This document shows positions 33,370 to 45,059 of a stretch of 64,000 nucleotides of DNA, one piece after another. The number at the start of each line of letters is the position of its first letter. Within the stretch, counting starts at the first letter, position 1. A program made the translations under genes and the position numbers. The notes under the pieces are model-generated. The model did not search any database. It worked only from the letters and a program-made list of their open reading frames with translations, and had not been told where the DNA came from. Origin of the DNA: Aspidiotus rigidus (Eukaryota > Arthropoda > Insecta > Hemiptera > Diaspididae); assembly GCA_035079385.1 (NCBI GenBank), contig JAVHKY010000024.1:930001-994000 (forward strand), given 5' to 3'.

Positions 33370-33520
33370 GCAACGGCGTACCTGACAAACTTTTATGTAC
33401 AAGCTTACGTAATGCTTAAACAATAAAAAGCTGTATTAATAATAATAATTGTACATATACGACACAATCTATGTCTACAATAAGTCAGCTGTAGATCAGA
33501 TGTAAACTGTTTACTTGTTG

Positions 33521-33725
33521 GAATAGTGGTAGAGTAGCTTGAGGACATCGAAAATCCGAGTTGAGTCCCGTCAGCGTATTGAATTGAGGCCCGGGTCTGT
33601 CGGGGCTTCCTGTTTAGGCGTATCCGAGTTGAGTCCCGTATTCTCATTTACCTTCTCACTTGTGCACAGACTTAGGACTGTCAATGTTTGTATCATTGGC
33701 GTGATTAAAAATGAGAATCAGCAAG
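33521..33725 (+). repeat. Possible tRNA-derived SINE-like sequence
   Basis: GAATAGTGGTAGAGTAGC (33,521-33,538) resembles a tRNA A-box, and CCGAGTTGAGTCCCG (about 33,556-33,570) resembles a B-box, about 33 nt apart as in a tRNA. CCGAGTTGAGTCCCGT is repeated once more about 70 bp downstream. No cloverleaf can be folded convincingly and no second copy is in the window. Speculative. Confidence 0.25.
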
Positions 33726-34429
33726 CATGAAGCTGCAGTTAGAGTAGTAGTAATTCGTACCAATGCATGGTATAAGGCCCAAGAAAATCAATAATTTTTA
33801 CTTCGTGGAGGAAGGAAGAAATTTGAAGCTTACCCGCTTCACGAACTCAATACAACTTGATTCTCCCAAATCGCGTCTGGTCATCAACGTTGCCACTGCG
33901 GCTTCTTTTTTGATCGTGTCGGAAGGTTTCTTCAATTTGGGAATATCTCTTATTTTTCCATACACGTCACATTAAACCTCCAGTAGTGCATCTAGTGGGG
34001 CATAAATGTGAGGATGCGCACTGTAAAACGATCCATTCAAATGCGCGTGGAATAATTCGCACGCATTTAATGTGCGCGAGGATGCAGACGTGTAAGCTGT
34101 CCACATATCTGGAGGAAACTTGCTGGAAGTTTCGACGTAATTGTCAAGTACTTAGTCCATGAAGTCTTGTACTCTTCCGTCATCTGATGCCATTGCCATA
34201 AGATCTTCTACGAAGCACTCTTCGACATTGGCGGGATGTAGGCATGGGTTCCTCTTTCAGAAACTTCGGAAGCAACGAGCTTCGTTTTTTTCTCATATTT
34301 GGTTTCTTCAAATTTGTGAAATTCCGTTTCTACTCCGATCGACTCAGAAACTGGTAAATTATATGAGGGTGAAATGGATAAGAACGGAATTGCGTCGTTG
34401 GTACGGTAAGCATAATATTACCACTAAAT
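33726..34429. other. No gene recognised
   Basis: Mixed-composition DNA between the SINE-like sequence and PLE copy E. Short open frames show no motif. Confidence 0.4.
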
Positions 34430-36189
34430 TGAATCTTTTAGTCCACCTAAGACTGTCTAGTATGCTCCCCCCCCCCCATTGATTTTGATAGGTTTATGCT
34501 TGACGTCAACGAGAAGTGTTATGTCGTAAGTTTGAGAGGATTTTGAAGGAGAGGAAAAGTAGGAAGGTATCCTCCCTAACGAAGGAAAAGGCCAATATGG
34601 TCAATACAGGAGACATTGACGTCGGTTCGGTTGAAGTATTCCAACCCTCCAAGCCCCCTTATAAACAACAGTCACGTATTGCTCAATAGTGAGGAAACAT
34701 TCCTCCTGGAGAATGGGTTGAAGTTTAGTTTACCTACCTCGAACAATGACGAAACGTTGGCGAATTTGGTCGCTGACCCCGCCGTGAAAATTGGTCATGG
34801 GGTTAATACCCAAAAAGTTTGTGCTGAATTTGTCCGCAATACCTTCCCCTCCCTCCCGTATGAATAACGCCATGAGAGCAGTGATGAAAGGTTTACAGAA
34901 AAAGATTAAGGAGGGAGATCTGATTGTCACTCAGGACAAGGGTAATTCCGTCGTGGTGATGGAAAAATCTTCATACGTTGCCAAGGTTCATGAAGTGCTC
35001 CAACAATGTGGGACTAAAGAGAACAAGAATTTCAATTTCCCTGGCTACGTTAAAGAAGTCAGGAGTGTCATTATAATAATTGTGAGGTTATCATTAGAAC
35101 TCCAGCTATGAAAAAAGCTCTCCTCGTTCCCAACCCTACGCCTCCTCTTCTTTATGGGTTGCCTAAAGTACACAAAACGAACACCCCGATTCGGCCTGTT
35201 GTCTCTTTCGTTTCCTCCCCCACTTACCTCCTTGCCAAATTCCTGGACCGTTGGTTCAAAAACCGTATTGGATGTGAGTCTCGTCATTCGGTTTTGAATT
35301 CGGTGTCCTTGGCTGATGCTCTCAAGGATGTAAAAACTGCCTCCGGGTGCGACCCTTTGCTCGTTTGATGTCGTGGGTCTGTTTCCAAATATCCCTAAAG
35401 CTTCCATCATGCAGCGTATGGGCCAGTTATTGGTTAACTCCAATATCCCTCATAATGAATCCCAAGAATTTTTCAATCTTTTAAATATTTATTGGTTCTG
35501 GAATTTTTTTAATTCGAAGGGAAATTTTTCCAGTTCCCTGATGAAATAGGGATCCCTATTGGATCACCTCTGGGCTCCCTCATCTCCGAAGTATTCATGT
35601 CGCAGTTTGAACTTGACCTCGTCTCCTCGGGCCAGGTGTTACTCAATCACATACACTACTGGCACAGGTACGCTGATGACGTTCTCTGTACGTGGACTGG
35701 TCATCCAGATCTCCTTGGTGAGTTTCTGAAGTATCTCAATTCCTGGTACCCTTCCATAAAATTTACCTTGGAAGTTGGTGGCTCTACGATCAACTTTTTG
35801 AATTTGTCGGTCTCAGTTAGAGATGGGATCCATGAGTTTGGAATATGCAGAAAAGATACTAAGACCGATATTTTAGTCCGTAGAGTGTCATTCTGTCCTC
35901 TTGCTCATAAGTTGGCCGCTTTTAACAGTTTAGTTCACAGATTGACTCGCTTTCCCTTGAGTCAGGCTGCTTTCAAAAAAGAGGTGGCGACTATAAAACA
36001 CCTGGCTAGAGTGAATGGTGTTAATGTTGATGTTGAGGGGATTGTTCGGAGGATAATTACGAAGAAAAGCCTTGATTCCACCACCCCCCCTTCCCCGAGA
36101 CATGATCCGTGATCGGAGATTGCGATGGATCAGTCTCCCTCTTCTAGGGAGATTCTTTACCGAATTGGGTCGGGCCCTTCGCCCGTACA
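34430..36189 (+). pseudogene. Penelope-like element, copy E (both ends truncated)
   Basis: Similarity to PLE copy B starts at CCACTAAATTGAATC and includes the N-terminal region: IKEGDLIVTQDKGNSVVVME, a part missing from copies A, C and D. Frameshifts separate this from PLLYGLPKVHKTNTP, a broken motif A region (CSF with a frameshift before DVVGLFPN), IGSPLGSLIS (motif B) and RYADDVLC (motif C with Ala in place of Val). The copy ends in the thumb region near 36,189, so GIY-YIG and the ribozyme are absent. It has at least four frameshifts. C-runs near 34,464 and 36,086 suggest slippage. Confidence 0.85.
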
Positions 36190-36244
36190 TGTCATATACT
36201 ATCATTAAAATCCGAAATGGCGTCCGTACGAAGTAGTCTAGAGC

Positions 36245-36480
36245 ATCTTACTTCTTTCTGATGGCTATCAATGACATCACGTCTTGTCTCTCTTTTCCTC
36301 ATCTCTTTCCAATGCTCAAACCTTCATAAAACAGTGCGAATGCTTTACCAAACTATGAACGAAATTTCATCATGGGCTTCAGACCTTGACTTTCGACTTT
36401 CCTCGGGTAAAATAGAACTTGTCGTTCTGGAATCCATATTTTCTCTCTACTCCTTCAAGGCTTTTACATCAACTTTGTTA
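36245..36480 (+). pseudogene. Small LINE reverse transcriptase fragment
   Basis: One frame reads YFFLMAINDITSCLSF, matching the LFLxxINDI segment after motif B of jockey/I-group LINE reverse transcriptases. Another frame reads MNEISSWASDLDFRLSSGKI, matching the SxWxxxxxLxxNxxKT block after the YADD motif. The YADD motif between them is missing. Begins about 55 bp after the broken end of PLE copy E. Confidence 0.5.
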
Positions 36481-37497
36481 CTTCTCAAGATTTAATTATC
36501 TCGTGTTTCTTCGTACACATCAAGAGCTACGCATTTACACAAAATTGATAGGACAAGCAGATATTGCTAACTCTTTGTAGCCAAGATTATGCAATTATAA
36601 GAGATGGTTTTATAGCTTTGTAGTTATTGAGAATTATCCTTTACATATTTAGTTACGTTAACATACAATAGAACTAAATGTACAAAGTGTGCAACTGGTT
36701 TCTAGGTTAAGCCTTGTTGAAAGAGTTTGGCACCATCCTTTCCTAATTTTATTAGTTGAAATCTGCACATGCGGAAGTATCTGGCCGATTGCTTTTATCG
36801 GTTAGAATACTGAACGCCCCGCGGTGTGATAAATATGAGAAAAGAATAAGAGAAATACAACGAATACATATTTCACACTGGCACACTGAATGACATTTTC
36901 ATGCACTTGCAGTTGAGACAAGCCGTCATGTCAACGAGTGAGCTGTTTGAATTTGACGAGTATTTTTGTAACTGGACTGCGTAGTACGTAATACATCGTA
37001 TATTATTGCGAAGTATTTAAATCCATTTTTCTTTCATGCCAATTAGGCTACATCACAGTTGTTTCGAAATTGATTCTCTGTTTCTTCTCATTTTCTTTTT
37101 ATGCATTACCGTGTGTTACGATGCTCTCTTACAATTGTATTTTGTGAAATTACGATTACTCTCACCATGAAAGTGCAATAATCGATTTTTGGCAAATGTA
37201 CTAAGTGTGATTACTCCAATGACAATTTGACTTCAGCCAAATATGCTAAGTATAATCTTCTTTTTACGCCAAGAGTGCTAAACGCCCGGCGCCCCTCTCC
37301 TTTCCTGAAAAATGTCGTGTCCTCTTTTATTTTTAAGTACTGCTCTTCACAAAAATTGGTTGATATTCATTATTACTTCGAACTTACCGATAATTTCCGT
37401 CCGCGTCCTTCGACTAAGTGAGCATGCAAACATGATTATTGGATATCACTATTCTCTTCTTCTCTGCTCCTTTGAGTTTCTTGACAATGTTCACCAA
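36481..37497. other. No gene recognised
   Basis: AT-rich DNA without recognisable coding, RNA or repeat structure. Confidence 0.4.
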
Positions 37498-38172
37498 GGG
37501 ATTGTCAGGTTTTTTTCACCATCAGGAAAGTTCATCTTCCTTTTTTGAGTTCACCGACACCGACGACGAAATTTACCTTTTCCAATCAACTGTTTGACTT
37601 TTATTTGATGCTTTAATATACCAAACTTTATTTATAAAATTAATTAAATTATTGATATTTATAAATTGAATTAATTAAAATAAAATTAATAAATATTACA
37701 TTTTATCATTTATAATTTTCAATTTATTAAATCAATTTATTTATTTAAAATTTTGTTTAAAAATTTTAATAAATAATTTTTTTTCAGTAAATGATTATTA
37801 ATTAGAAATTATATTAATTAATTAATTAATTAATTTTTTTTCAAAATCAAATTTAATTAAAATATAAAAATGAATAATACTTAAAAATATAAAAAATGAT
37901 ATAAAATTTAATTTTATTAAATAAGATATCAAAAATAAAATTATTAAAAAAATTTTTTATTATTATTCAACTTAAATTAAATTGAATAATTAACTTCATT
38001 AATGAAAATATAATCGAATTTTGTCGTTGAACTTTCCCCATGGTGAACTTTCCATGTGGTGAACCACTACTTCTATGAGTTGAATTATCTGTAGGTGACC
38101 TTTCTGTGGGTGAATCTCAATCGGCGAATTTTTTCAAGTGACAAATCTTTCAGTAAAATACCCTAGTCCCAG
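37498..38172. mobile_element. AT-rich repeat element, copy 1
   Basis: The left border region carries TTCACCATCAGG and GAGTTCACCGACACCGACGA; the core of about 450 bp is almost pure A/T; the right border carries a ladder of GGTGAA words every ~15-20 bp and ends near ACCCTAGTCCC. A direct copy lies at 62,350-63,003 with the same order. TTCACC on the left and GGTGAA on the right are inverted, which suggests terminal or subterminal inverted repeats. No coding capacity. Confidence 0.6.
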
Positions 38173-38539
38173 ATTGAAAACTTTATACTACGATACAAAC
38201 TGTGTCCGTATAAGGCACTTACCTAACCTGTATACAATAAATATTTGAAATGCCCCTATGATGATATACCAATATTTTAAGGAAATTCACTAGAAGTGCG
38301 AATACATAATGGTCCATATATGAATATTTATTGTACTTATGTGAGAATGTCATATTTTAAAAAAAATTTGTTGAGAATTGGTACGCTTTTTCCAACTTCT
38401 TTCTTGAAACCTAAGTGAGGTGTTGGACTTCTACGATTGTCATTAGGAAAAGACCAAACGTGTGCCTGAAATGTGGGAACTTTGGGCCACTCGCCCAACT
38501 ATGTCGAATCGAATGAGAATTTGTTTTTTCTTAACTTTT

Positions 38540-39605
38540 AGTCAAAATCGATTTAAAGTTGACTTTTCTACATTTTTTCTCGACCTCAAAACGACTGCTA
38601 TGTTGCGCCTATTTGTAGTTCTTTCGTAATGCGTGCTGGTCGACTTCGAATTGATTTCCGATCGATGTCGAGTCGACCTTAAATAGGCGTCGTTTTGGAC
38701 TCGATTTCAAGTCGACTTCTCCAAACTTTCCTATCGACACGACGTAAGCTCGATTGCCGTGTTGAGTCGATTTGAAGTTGATTTGTGGTTGTCTCGTTAA
38801 ATCGATTTCGAATCACCGTCGGCCTGGAGTCGATTTTGATCGACTCCAGATTGGCGTCGTTCTGGCGTAGATTTCGAGTCAACTTCTCCAAATTTTCGTA
38901 TTGAACTGAAATGGATCCCTCTATCGAGGGTCGATTTGTTGTTCTACCAAAATGTTAGGACACTTATCGACGTCGATCTAGAGTCGATTTTGAGTCGACT
39001 CCAATTTGGCGTCAATCGGGAGTCAATTTCGAATCAACGTCTCCAAATTTTCGTATTGAACAGAAATTGACTGCTCTATCGGGTCGTCGTTCTCTCGAAA
39101 TGTAACGACGCTGGTCGACTTCGAATCGACGTCGATCTAGAGTCGATTTTGAATCGACTCCAAATTGGCGTCGATCTGGAGTCGTATCGACTTCTCCACA
39201 TTTTCCTAACTGACCTAAAATCAATTGCTCTATCGCGTCAATTTCAAATCAATTTGTCTCTCGTGATGTATGCTGGTGACTTTGAATCGACGTCGATCTA
39301 GAGTCGATTTTGAGTCGACTCCAATTTGGCGTCAATCGGGAGTCAATTTCGAATCAACGTCTCCAAATTTTCGTATTGAACAGAAATTGACTGCTCTATC
39401 GGGTCGTCGTTCTCTCGAAATGTAACGACGCTGGTCGACTTCGAATCGACGTCTATCTAGAGTCGATTTGAAGTCGACTCCAAATTAGCGTCGACCTGGA
39501 GTCAATTTCGAATCAACTTCTCCACATTTTCCTAACTGACCTAACATCAACTGCTCTATCGCGTCAATTTCGAATCAATTGGTCTCTCGTGGAGTCAATT
39601 TTCGA
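38540..39605. repeat. GTCGA-rich satellite with ~320-bp higher-order copy
   Basis: Units of roughly 160 bp carry AGTCGATTTTGAGTCGACTCC-like phrases, CTCCAAATTTTCGTATTGAAC and TGCTCTATCG. The segment around 39,001-39,145 reappears almost exactly at 39,321-39,465, a 320-bp offset equal to two units, while adjacent units are more diverged. That is a dimeric higher-order repeat. The left end grades into diverged units near 38,540. No gene. Confidence 0.7.
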
Positions 39606-40152
39606 GGAATGCCAACAAGCTTGAAGTTATGGCATGTAGACCATTAGTCGCGATATATGAGACTACGACAACGTAAAACGTGAGTTGTTCGCACCCGACT
39701 AGGATATAAAAATTTCTGCAGACGAGGTAAGATTCTATGACTAAAAAAGCAGCACTCCTCGCTGGTTCCAATCTCTATCCATAAGCCTCGTTTACACGAG
39801 CGCCCAAGCGGCGCAAACTGCGAAAGTCGCAAAAGTTGAGCATGCTCAACTCTGGCGAGTAGTTCGCTCGACCGCTGACTATTCTTTACTTTACCTCCTC
39901 AATCGTGTCGACCAGGACACTCGTGTGTAAAAGAGGTTTAATACATTGCGAAACATAATTCTTTTTCAGAACATGATGAGGGTAGAGTATGGCTGAAACG
40001 ACGGCTAAAGGATCTTTACCATCATTTCTCGAGAGAAATTATTTCGATACGTGAGGTTCATTACCGTATTCGACGTGGAAATGATTATTACATAAGACCA
40101 ACATCGTTTCTTCTTTCGAGAGACTGAATGAATTTTTTAGGATCTTTTTAAT
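39606..40152. other. No gene recognised
   Basis: Unique-looking DNA between the satellite and PLE copy C. Confidence 0.4.
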
Positions 40153-40633
40153 GACCGCAAGAGGCCGAATTTATCCGGTCCCGAAGGTTACGGCTCGACA
40201 TAATTGAAAAATACTGAACTTTCCTAGCTACGTTAAGGAGGTTAGAACCGTTTTCAATAGGAGTCAGTATATTATTAAAAGTCCTTCAGTCAAAAGAGCC
40301 CTGCTTGAACCGAACCCCGTGCCTCCCCTCCCCTATGGACTGCCTAAGGTGCATAAAGAAGGCACTCGTATGCGGCCACTCGTGTCCTACGTATCCTCCC
40401 GCCTATTTTCTGGCTAAGTTTTTGGACTGATGGTTCAAGTCTCGCCTTGAGTACGAATCTTCTTACTCCGTTAAAAACTCGATTTCCCTGGCCCAGAGGC
40501 TTAAAGACAATGCTCTTCCTCTAGGCACGTCCCTCTGCTCATTCGATGTAGTCGGTCTATTCCCTAACATACCTGAGGCCCCTACCTTGCAGCATATGAG
40601 TGACTTGCTTCTCAGATCGAATACTCCTCATAG

Positions 40634-41519
40634 TTTTTTTTTTTTTTACAAGCCTTTAAGCTACGCTTTGGGCTATTAGCTTGATATACAGTATTACATT
40701 AAAGGTACAGTCATCTTAAAGGCTAATTTTACTATAATTTTATAGATAGTTAAAGGTTTTAGAGTAGAGAGAAAAGTTCGGCTGAGGTTAGGTATTGTAC
40801 GAGTTCTATGTATGAGGTGTCTTTTTTGAGTGCTTGTATTCTAGAGTGGGGTATTTTAGTGAATTTCGTAAAGTTGTAAGTTCAGGGCACGTAAAAATAT
40901 GGTTTATGTCTATTGTATTGAACAGGCATTGTGGACAGTTGGGTGGTTCTGAACGTGAAAGAAGGTGTGAGTGGGTGAGCCGTGTGTGTCCTATTCTCAG
41001 GCGGGTTAGAACGGATGGATGATCTGCAAGTTGTGGGTTTGAGAGGGCTAGCCTTAGTAGGGAGAAGTTTGTTTTCAAGTTGGTTAGACCATAGGTAAAG
41101 ACCATTCTCCAAGTATTTTGGGGTATTGGTGGTTTTTGATATCAGACGCTGGAATTTTCCATGATAGGGTCACGGTGTTTAAATTGGTCGAGTCTTTGGC
41201 TGCTTTGTCTGTTTTAGTCCGATGTGTGAAGGAATCCACACCAGGGTTACGGATGATGTAGCTCGTGTTATGATGTTGATGATGGTGTGGATTCTTTGAA
41301 TGATGGGGTTTTGCGAGAAGATATTTTGGATGGCTGAAAATGATGATAACGAGTCTGTAATTATGAAATAATGTTTGTTTTGAGTGGAAGTGGATATTTT
41401 TTCTAGGCATTTGAGGATCGCGATATATACTGAAGCTGAGTTTCGTATTCGAAAGCTGAAGAGAGAATTATTGATCGAGAAGGCTATCCCAGTTTTATTG
41501 TGACGTTTTGAACCGTCTG
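40634..41519 (-). mobile_element. 5'-truncated I-group LINE nested in PLE copy C
   Basis: ACTCCTCATAG is present on both sides (40,623-40,633 and 41,520-41,530), and the PLE frame (TPHS|EIQEFF) reads straight across once the insert is removed. The insert starts on the plus strand with 14 T, that is, a poly(A) tail of a minus-strand element, preceded in its own sense by GCGTAGCTTAAAGGCTTGT. It covers only the RNase H and C-terminal part plus the 3' untranslated region. It is the youngest layer at this locus. Confidence 0.9.
40806..41490 (-). pseudogene. Nested LINE RNase H and C-terminus
   Basis: On the minus strand TGIAFSINN starts an RNase H domain. It continues with SASVYIAILKCLEKI, HYFIITDSLSSFSAIQN (catalytic Asp context) and VTLVWIPSHIGLKQTDKAAK. 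After frameshifts, VLTRLRIGHTRLTHSHLL and CPQCLFNTIDINHIFTC give the C-terminal CCHC-type knuckle. The frame ends at 40,806, about 170 bp before the poly(A). At least two frameshifts. RNase H places it in the I group, probably the same family as the pieces at 17.6, 22.3 and 25.5 kb. Confidence 0.8.
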
Positions 41520-42421
41520 ACTCCTCATAGTGAAATACAAGAGTTTTTCGATCTGCTCAACGTTTGTTGGTCCCCTAACTTTTGTAAGTTCAATGGGAAA
41601 TTCTTCGAGTTCCCCGAGGAAATAGGGATTCCTATTGGGTCTCCCCTGGGTTCACTCATTTCAGAGATTTCTATGTGCAAATTCGAATCCGATATTTTTT
41701 CCTCGGACCAAGTGCTTTTGAATCCTATCCACCACTGGCATCGTTATGTGGACGATATTTTGTGTTCGTGGACTGACCGGATGGTCCATAGAAAGCTTAC
41801 CAGAAGGTGCCTGTATTCTACCACTTCCCTCCTCCGTGAACAGACTCGCGATAGTAAGAAATTACGTTGGATAAGGCTCCCGTCTCTGGGACAATTCTCT
41901 TCCAAGCTGGGTCGTGTCCTTCACCCCTTCGGCTTCCGACCTGCATTCTACAACCGTACCACTGTGAAGGGGCCTAAGGACCCCATTCCTCCGATCGAGA
42001 GGAGTGGTGTTTATAGGCTAGTGTCGAGTGTGAGGACTGTGACGGTGTGTATGTGGGCGAGACGGGTCGCCAGCTTGGTATTCGTGTAGATGAGCACATT
42101 AAGGCCTGGAAAAAAGAAATTTGGATGAATTGGCCTTCGCAGACGTCTCATCTCTAGTGGTCATTGTTTCAAAGAGGGGTCAGCTACCCTCCTCCATAAG
42201 GAGAAGTCGTACTTTAAGCGTGTTGTGTTGGAAAATATTGAAATTGTGCGCCACTTGAACAGTGACGATGTTAGGGTACTCGAAAGCTATATTCCCGACG
42301 AAGGGATAGCTGAATTAATCTACGAGTATAAGTCAACCGGTAACGGCTCGCCGGTCCAATCCTCACTTCGTCGGTGATCTATTCTGTGTACCGTACAGTT
42401 GGGTCAGTCGCTCTTTATAAT

Positions 42422-42459
42422 CGCCTGATGATGGTTTCTTGACCGAAAACATTCGCGAC
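42422..42459 (+). ncRNA. Hammerhead ribozyme, PLE copy C (canonical core)
   Basis: Helix I TCGC (42,422-42,425) pairs with GCGA (42,456-42,459). The core is the canonical CTGATGA (42,426-42,432). Helix II is GGT/ACC with loop TTCTTG, then GAAA (42,446-42,449). Helix III is minimal (A-U, A-U closing CA), and the predicted cleavage follows C42,455 (UUC). All conserved hammerhead positions are present. It lies about 45 bp after the coding stop and 45 bp before the 3' end. It is the best-preserved copy in the window. Confidence 0.75.
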
Positions 42460-42515
42460 TGTGTTGCTGCGGTCTTTGCAATTTTACTCATTGAGTATTT
42501 TTCGACCGCAAGAGG

Positions 42516-45059
42516 ATTCGAATAAAAATAAGATATTTTAATGGACAGTTTAAATTATTTTGGGTATTTTGCCTCTTTTCATTAAACTATAATGTGCCAA
42601 AGAGACTCATTCAAAAACTAAGAATGAGTTGCTCTTTTTTTTATTGATTATCCTATTGATATTCGTGGCACAGACAAGAATTCGTTGAAATGGCTCAAAT
42701 TTTTGTCGTAAGATTAGTTGCGATCTCGAAAAAACAGAACGTGATGAAATTCGACGCAGAAAGAAACAAATGCTGCACACGTTTTTAAAATTGCGATTCC
42801 ATTATTGCCAATGCAGAAACAACTGAAATGAATATTCATCATAAGCTCTAAAGAAGAAGTATACTGGTCATTGTCGTTCTGAAAATTGACCACAGTCTCG
42901 TACACGCATTATACTGACGAATGTTCTCCATTCACAACCTCTAGTCATTTCTCTTCCGAGTAATTACTCGCAAATTATTAAATTTTACGTCTCTTCGAAA
43001 AAATTTTCTACAAGACGTTAATTATTCTACGACCAGCGCACACTCTTCCCTCGTACTTGGGTGCCTCTGCTCGAGAGCAATATCGTATTATTAGCAAATC
43101 ATTCGTTCGCCTCACGGTTAATCGGTTTCATGCTTCGTTTTGAATTTGTGAGTAATTGTTGACGTACACTATATACAAGTACTTTTCTATGACTCAGGTA
43201 CACTCGTCGTCATTTTCTTACCGAGAATTTGTTGTTTGTTGCGTGCCTATATACAAAACTGAAGTACTGTAGCGAGAAATAAAAGAAGATTAGCAACGAG
43301 AGAGACACATTTGGCAGCTACCTAAAAATATATCGAAGAAAGCGTATAATCAACACGATTCACTTTTTATGGTGACTTTTCTCTCCCGATTTTTGTCTAC
43401 TACTGCACATGCATGTTAAACGATTTGCATTGCTAGTTTTCTTACTCTAGCGTGACATCGTGATTTTGCTGGATGCACGAACGGGAATTCTCGCGGTAGC
43501 AATACGTATTTCGTTATCATTTCGTGGATTTTTATTTCTCATTGTACCGGCTCGAGTATAGATTGAAAATCTTTTATTCTTTCTCTCTCTGTCTTTTGAC
43601 TGTGTGTAGTTGAACTCACTCATCATCCACCCATCAGATACATGTTTTGCTGGCTCTCCCACGTTATATACGAACTCGATATGCTGTAATGCATCGATGT
43701 GCACTAATACCGTTTATATTCTCTGCGGAAAAATTGTCGCCACGAACGACGTCAAAAAACCTTTTTTTTTTATACGTAGAAAATCTCAAACCGAACTCAA
43801 TCCGAGAGCCCTGTTGTTGTACGGTTGTCGTCAAGAAACCGAGACACACTTAAAATTATCCGAAAAATTTTATCGGATCGAGGCCGACGATGAAGTACGC
43901 CGCCATTCTGTCTTCACTCATCACTCTCGACGGGGCCGAATACTTTCTTCTGTTTCCGAGCAGGCGGGAAAATATTATCATTTTCCTGCCAATTCGGCTG
44001 TAGTTATCACGTATGAAATCGAAATACTGGTATTTGATCGTGCACTTTAAGGTCACGTTACGTCACTGTTACTTTCGGGATGTCAATGTCGGCGATGTCT
44101 AAAAAATCACATAAAGGTTAAAGGAAAAAATGACATTTCATTGTCAATTTTTTAGAATAGCAACGAGGAAAGTAATAATGAATAAATCATTTAAAAATGA
44201 AAAGTAGGCACAATTATCATAAGTCGATAGCCAACACCACTACGATAGTATACAAGGTTAGGCTCTTCTTTCGTGCGAGCATTTCTTCCTCGGCCAACTT
44301 ATTTCGAGAGGAAATTCGAATGATCAAACTGTGACAGAGGTGTAACGTTTTCTCACCGTCGACGAAAATTCTTGATAATATATTTCTGTAGGGCAGATTG
44401 TAATCGAATTAGAAATTGAGACATAGGTACGTGGTCCACCATGAACAGAATTAGTACAAGGTATAATTTATGTTAGCGGGAGTCGAAGAAGGATAGTAAA
44501 TCGGATTTTCTTCCCACTATACGAGAAAACTTCTTCTCGTTTACTCATTTACCGAAGTGCCATACGATTCCGTAGAGAAAAAAAGTCAACCTATTAAAAC
44601 TTTAGTTTCTTTAGACGATTCGAGCAGAATTACCTCAGACCTGAACTCGTACAGTGTAATCCAATAATGGTACGGGACAATTTTGAAAGTCGATATCGCC
44701 ACTGCACTGCAGCGGTCCGCAAATGATTCCTTCGCGAAAATTGATCGTTTCTAAACCGCATGCCGTCACCGTTGTACCTCACGGATGCATTTGCGAGCTA
44801 CCGAAAGAGATTTCGCGGAGATTAAATGAAAATCGATTTCGCGTTCGTTTTTCGAGAAAGTAAGGTGATACTTGTGAAAAAATTGCGCGGAGCCGAAGCA
44901 ATATTCCGCGAAATTGTGTTCACTATTTGTCGTCGATTTACTGCACCGCAGAAATCAAATTATACTCAATCACATTTTACTGTTCTTATTTAGCTCTGCT
45001 AGAGTGCAGGATATTATAGCGTACGTTATTTTCCTCGTTTGAAATATCACTTGATAAAA
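42516..45059. other. No gene recognised
   Basis: AT-rich DNA, locally CpG-containing at 43.6-44.1 and 44.7-44.9 kb. Open frames at 43,447-44,056 on both strands overlap and lack motifs. No repeats matched elsewhere in the window. Confidence 0.4.

Larger units (their letters stand above)
32389..33458 (+). mobile_element. RTE-type LINE insertion with 5' inversion
   Basis: Identical 14-bp direct repeats ATAATTGTACATAT flank it (32,389-32,402 and 33,445-33,458). The left part (to about 32,690) is LINE sequence on the minus strand; the right part (from about 32,697) is the 3' end of the same kind of element on the plus strand, finishing in a TTAATAATAA tail. The junction shows CCCACT-CGC-AGTGGG inverted microhomology. 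This is the pattern expected from twin priming with loss of the segment between the two parts. Confidence 0.85.
40206..42378 (+). pseudogene. PLE copy C RT/GIY-YIG gene, broken
   Basis: The left part reads LNFPSYVKEVRTVFN, LLEPNPVPPLPYGLPK and, after frameshifts, CSFDVVGLFPNIP (motif A). It is interrupted by a LINE at 40,634-41,519 and resumes with EIQEFFDLLNVCW, GIPIGSPLGSLIS (motif B) and RYVDDILCSW (motif C). Then DRMVHRKLTRRC follows directly, so roughly 110 codons of the connecting region are deleted. The GIY-YIG part needs a frameshift: GVYR, CEDCDG, VYVGETGRQ, RVDEHIKAW. It stops at 42,376-42,378. It is non-functional, but both catalytic cores are recognisable. Confidence 0.85.
40153..42515 (+). 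mobile_element. Penelope-like element, copy C
   Basis: It is bounded by 12-bp direct repeats GACCGCAAGAGG (40,153-40,164 and 42,504-42,515). Right of the left repeat lies a 38-39-nt extension (40,165-40,203), related, when read on the minus strand, to the extensions of copies A and B. Then comes GAAAAATACT, a ~10-bp inverted copy of the element's own 3' end. The plus-sense element follows and ends ACTCATTGAGTATTTTTC directly at the right repeat. It is 5'-truncated, and a LINE is nested inside it. Confidence 0.8.

Noticed and set aside
43447..44056. Overlapping open frames of up to 146 codons on both strands
   Set aside because: Frames overlap in opposite directions and have no motif. A moderately higher CpG content explains the lack of stops.
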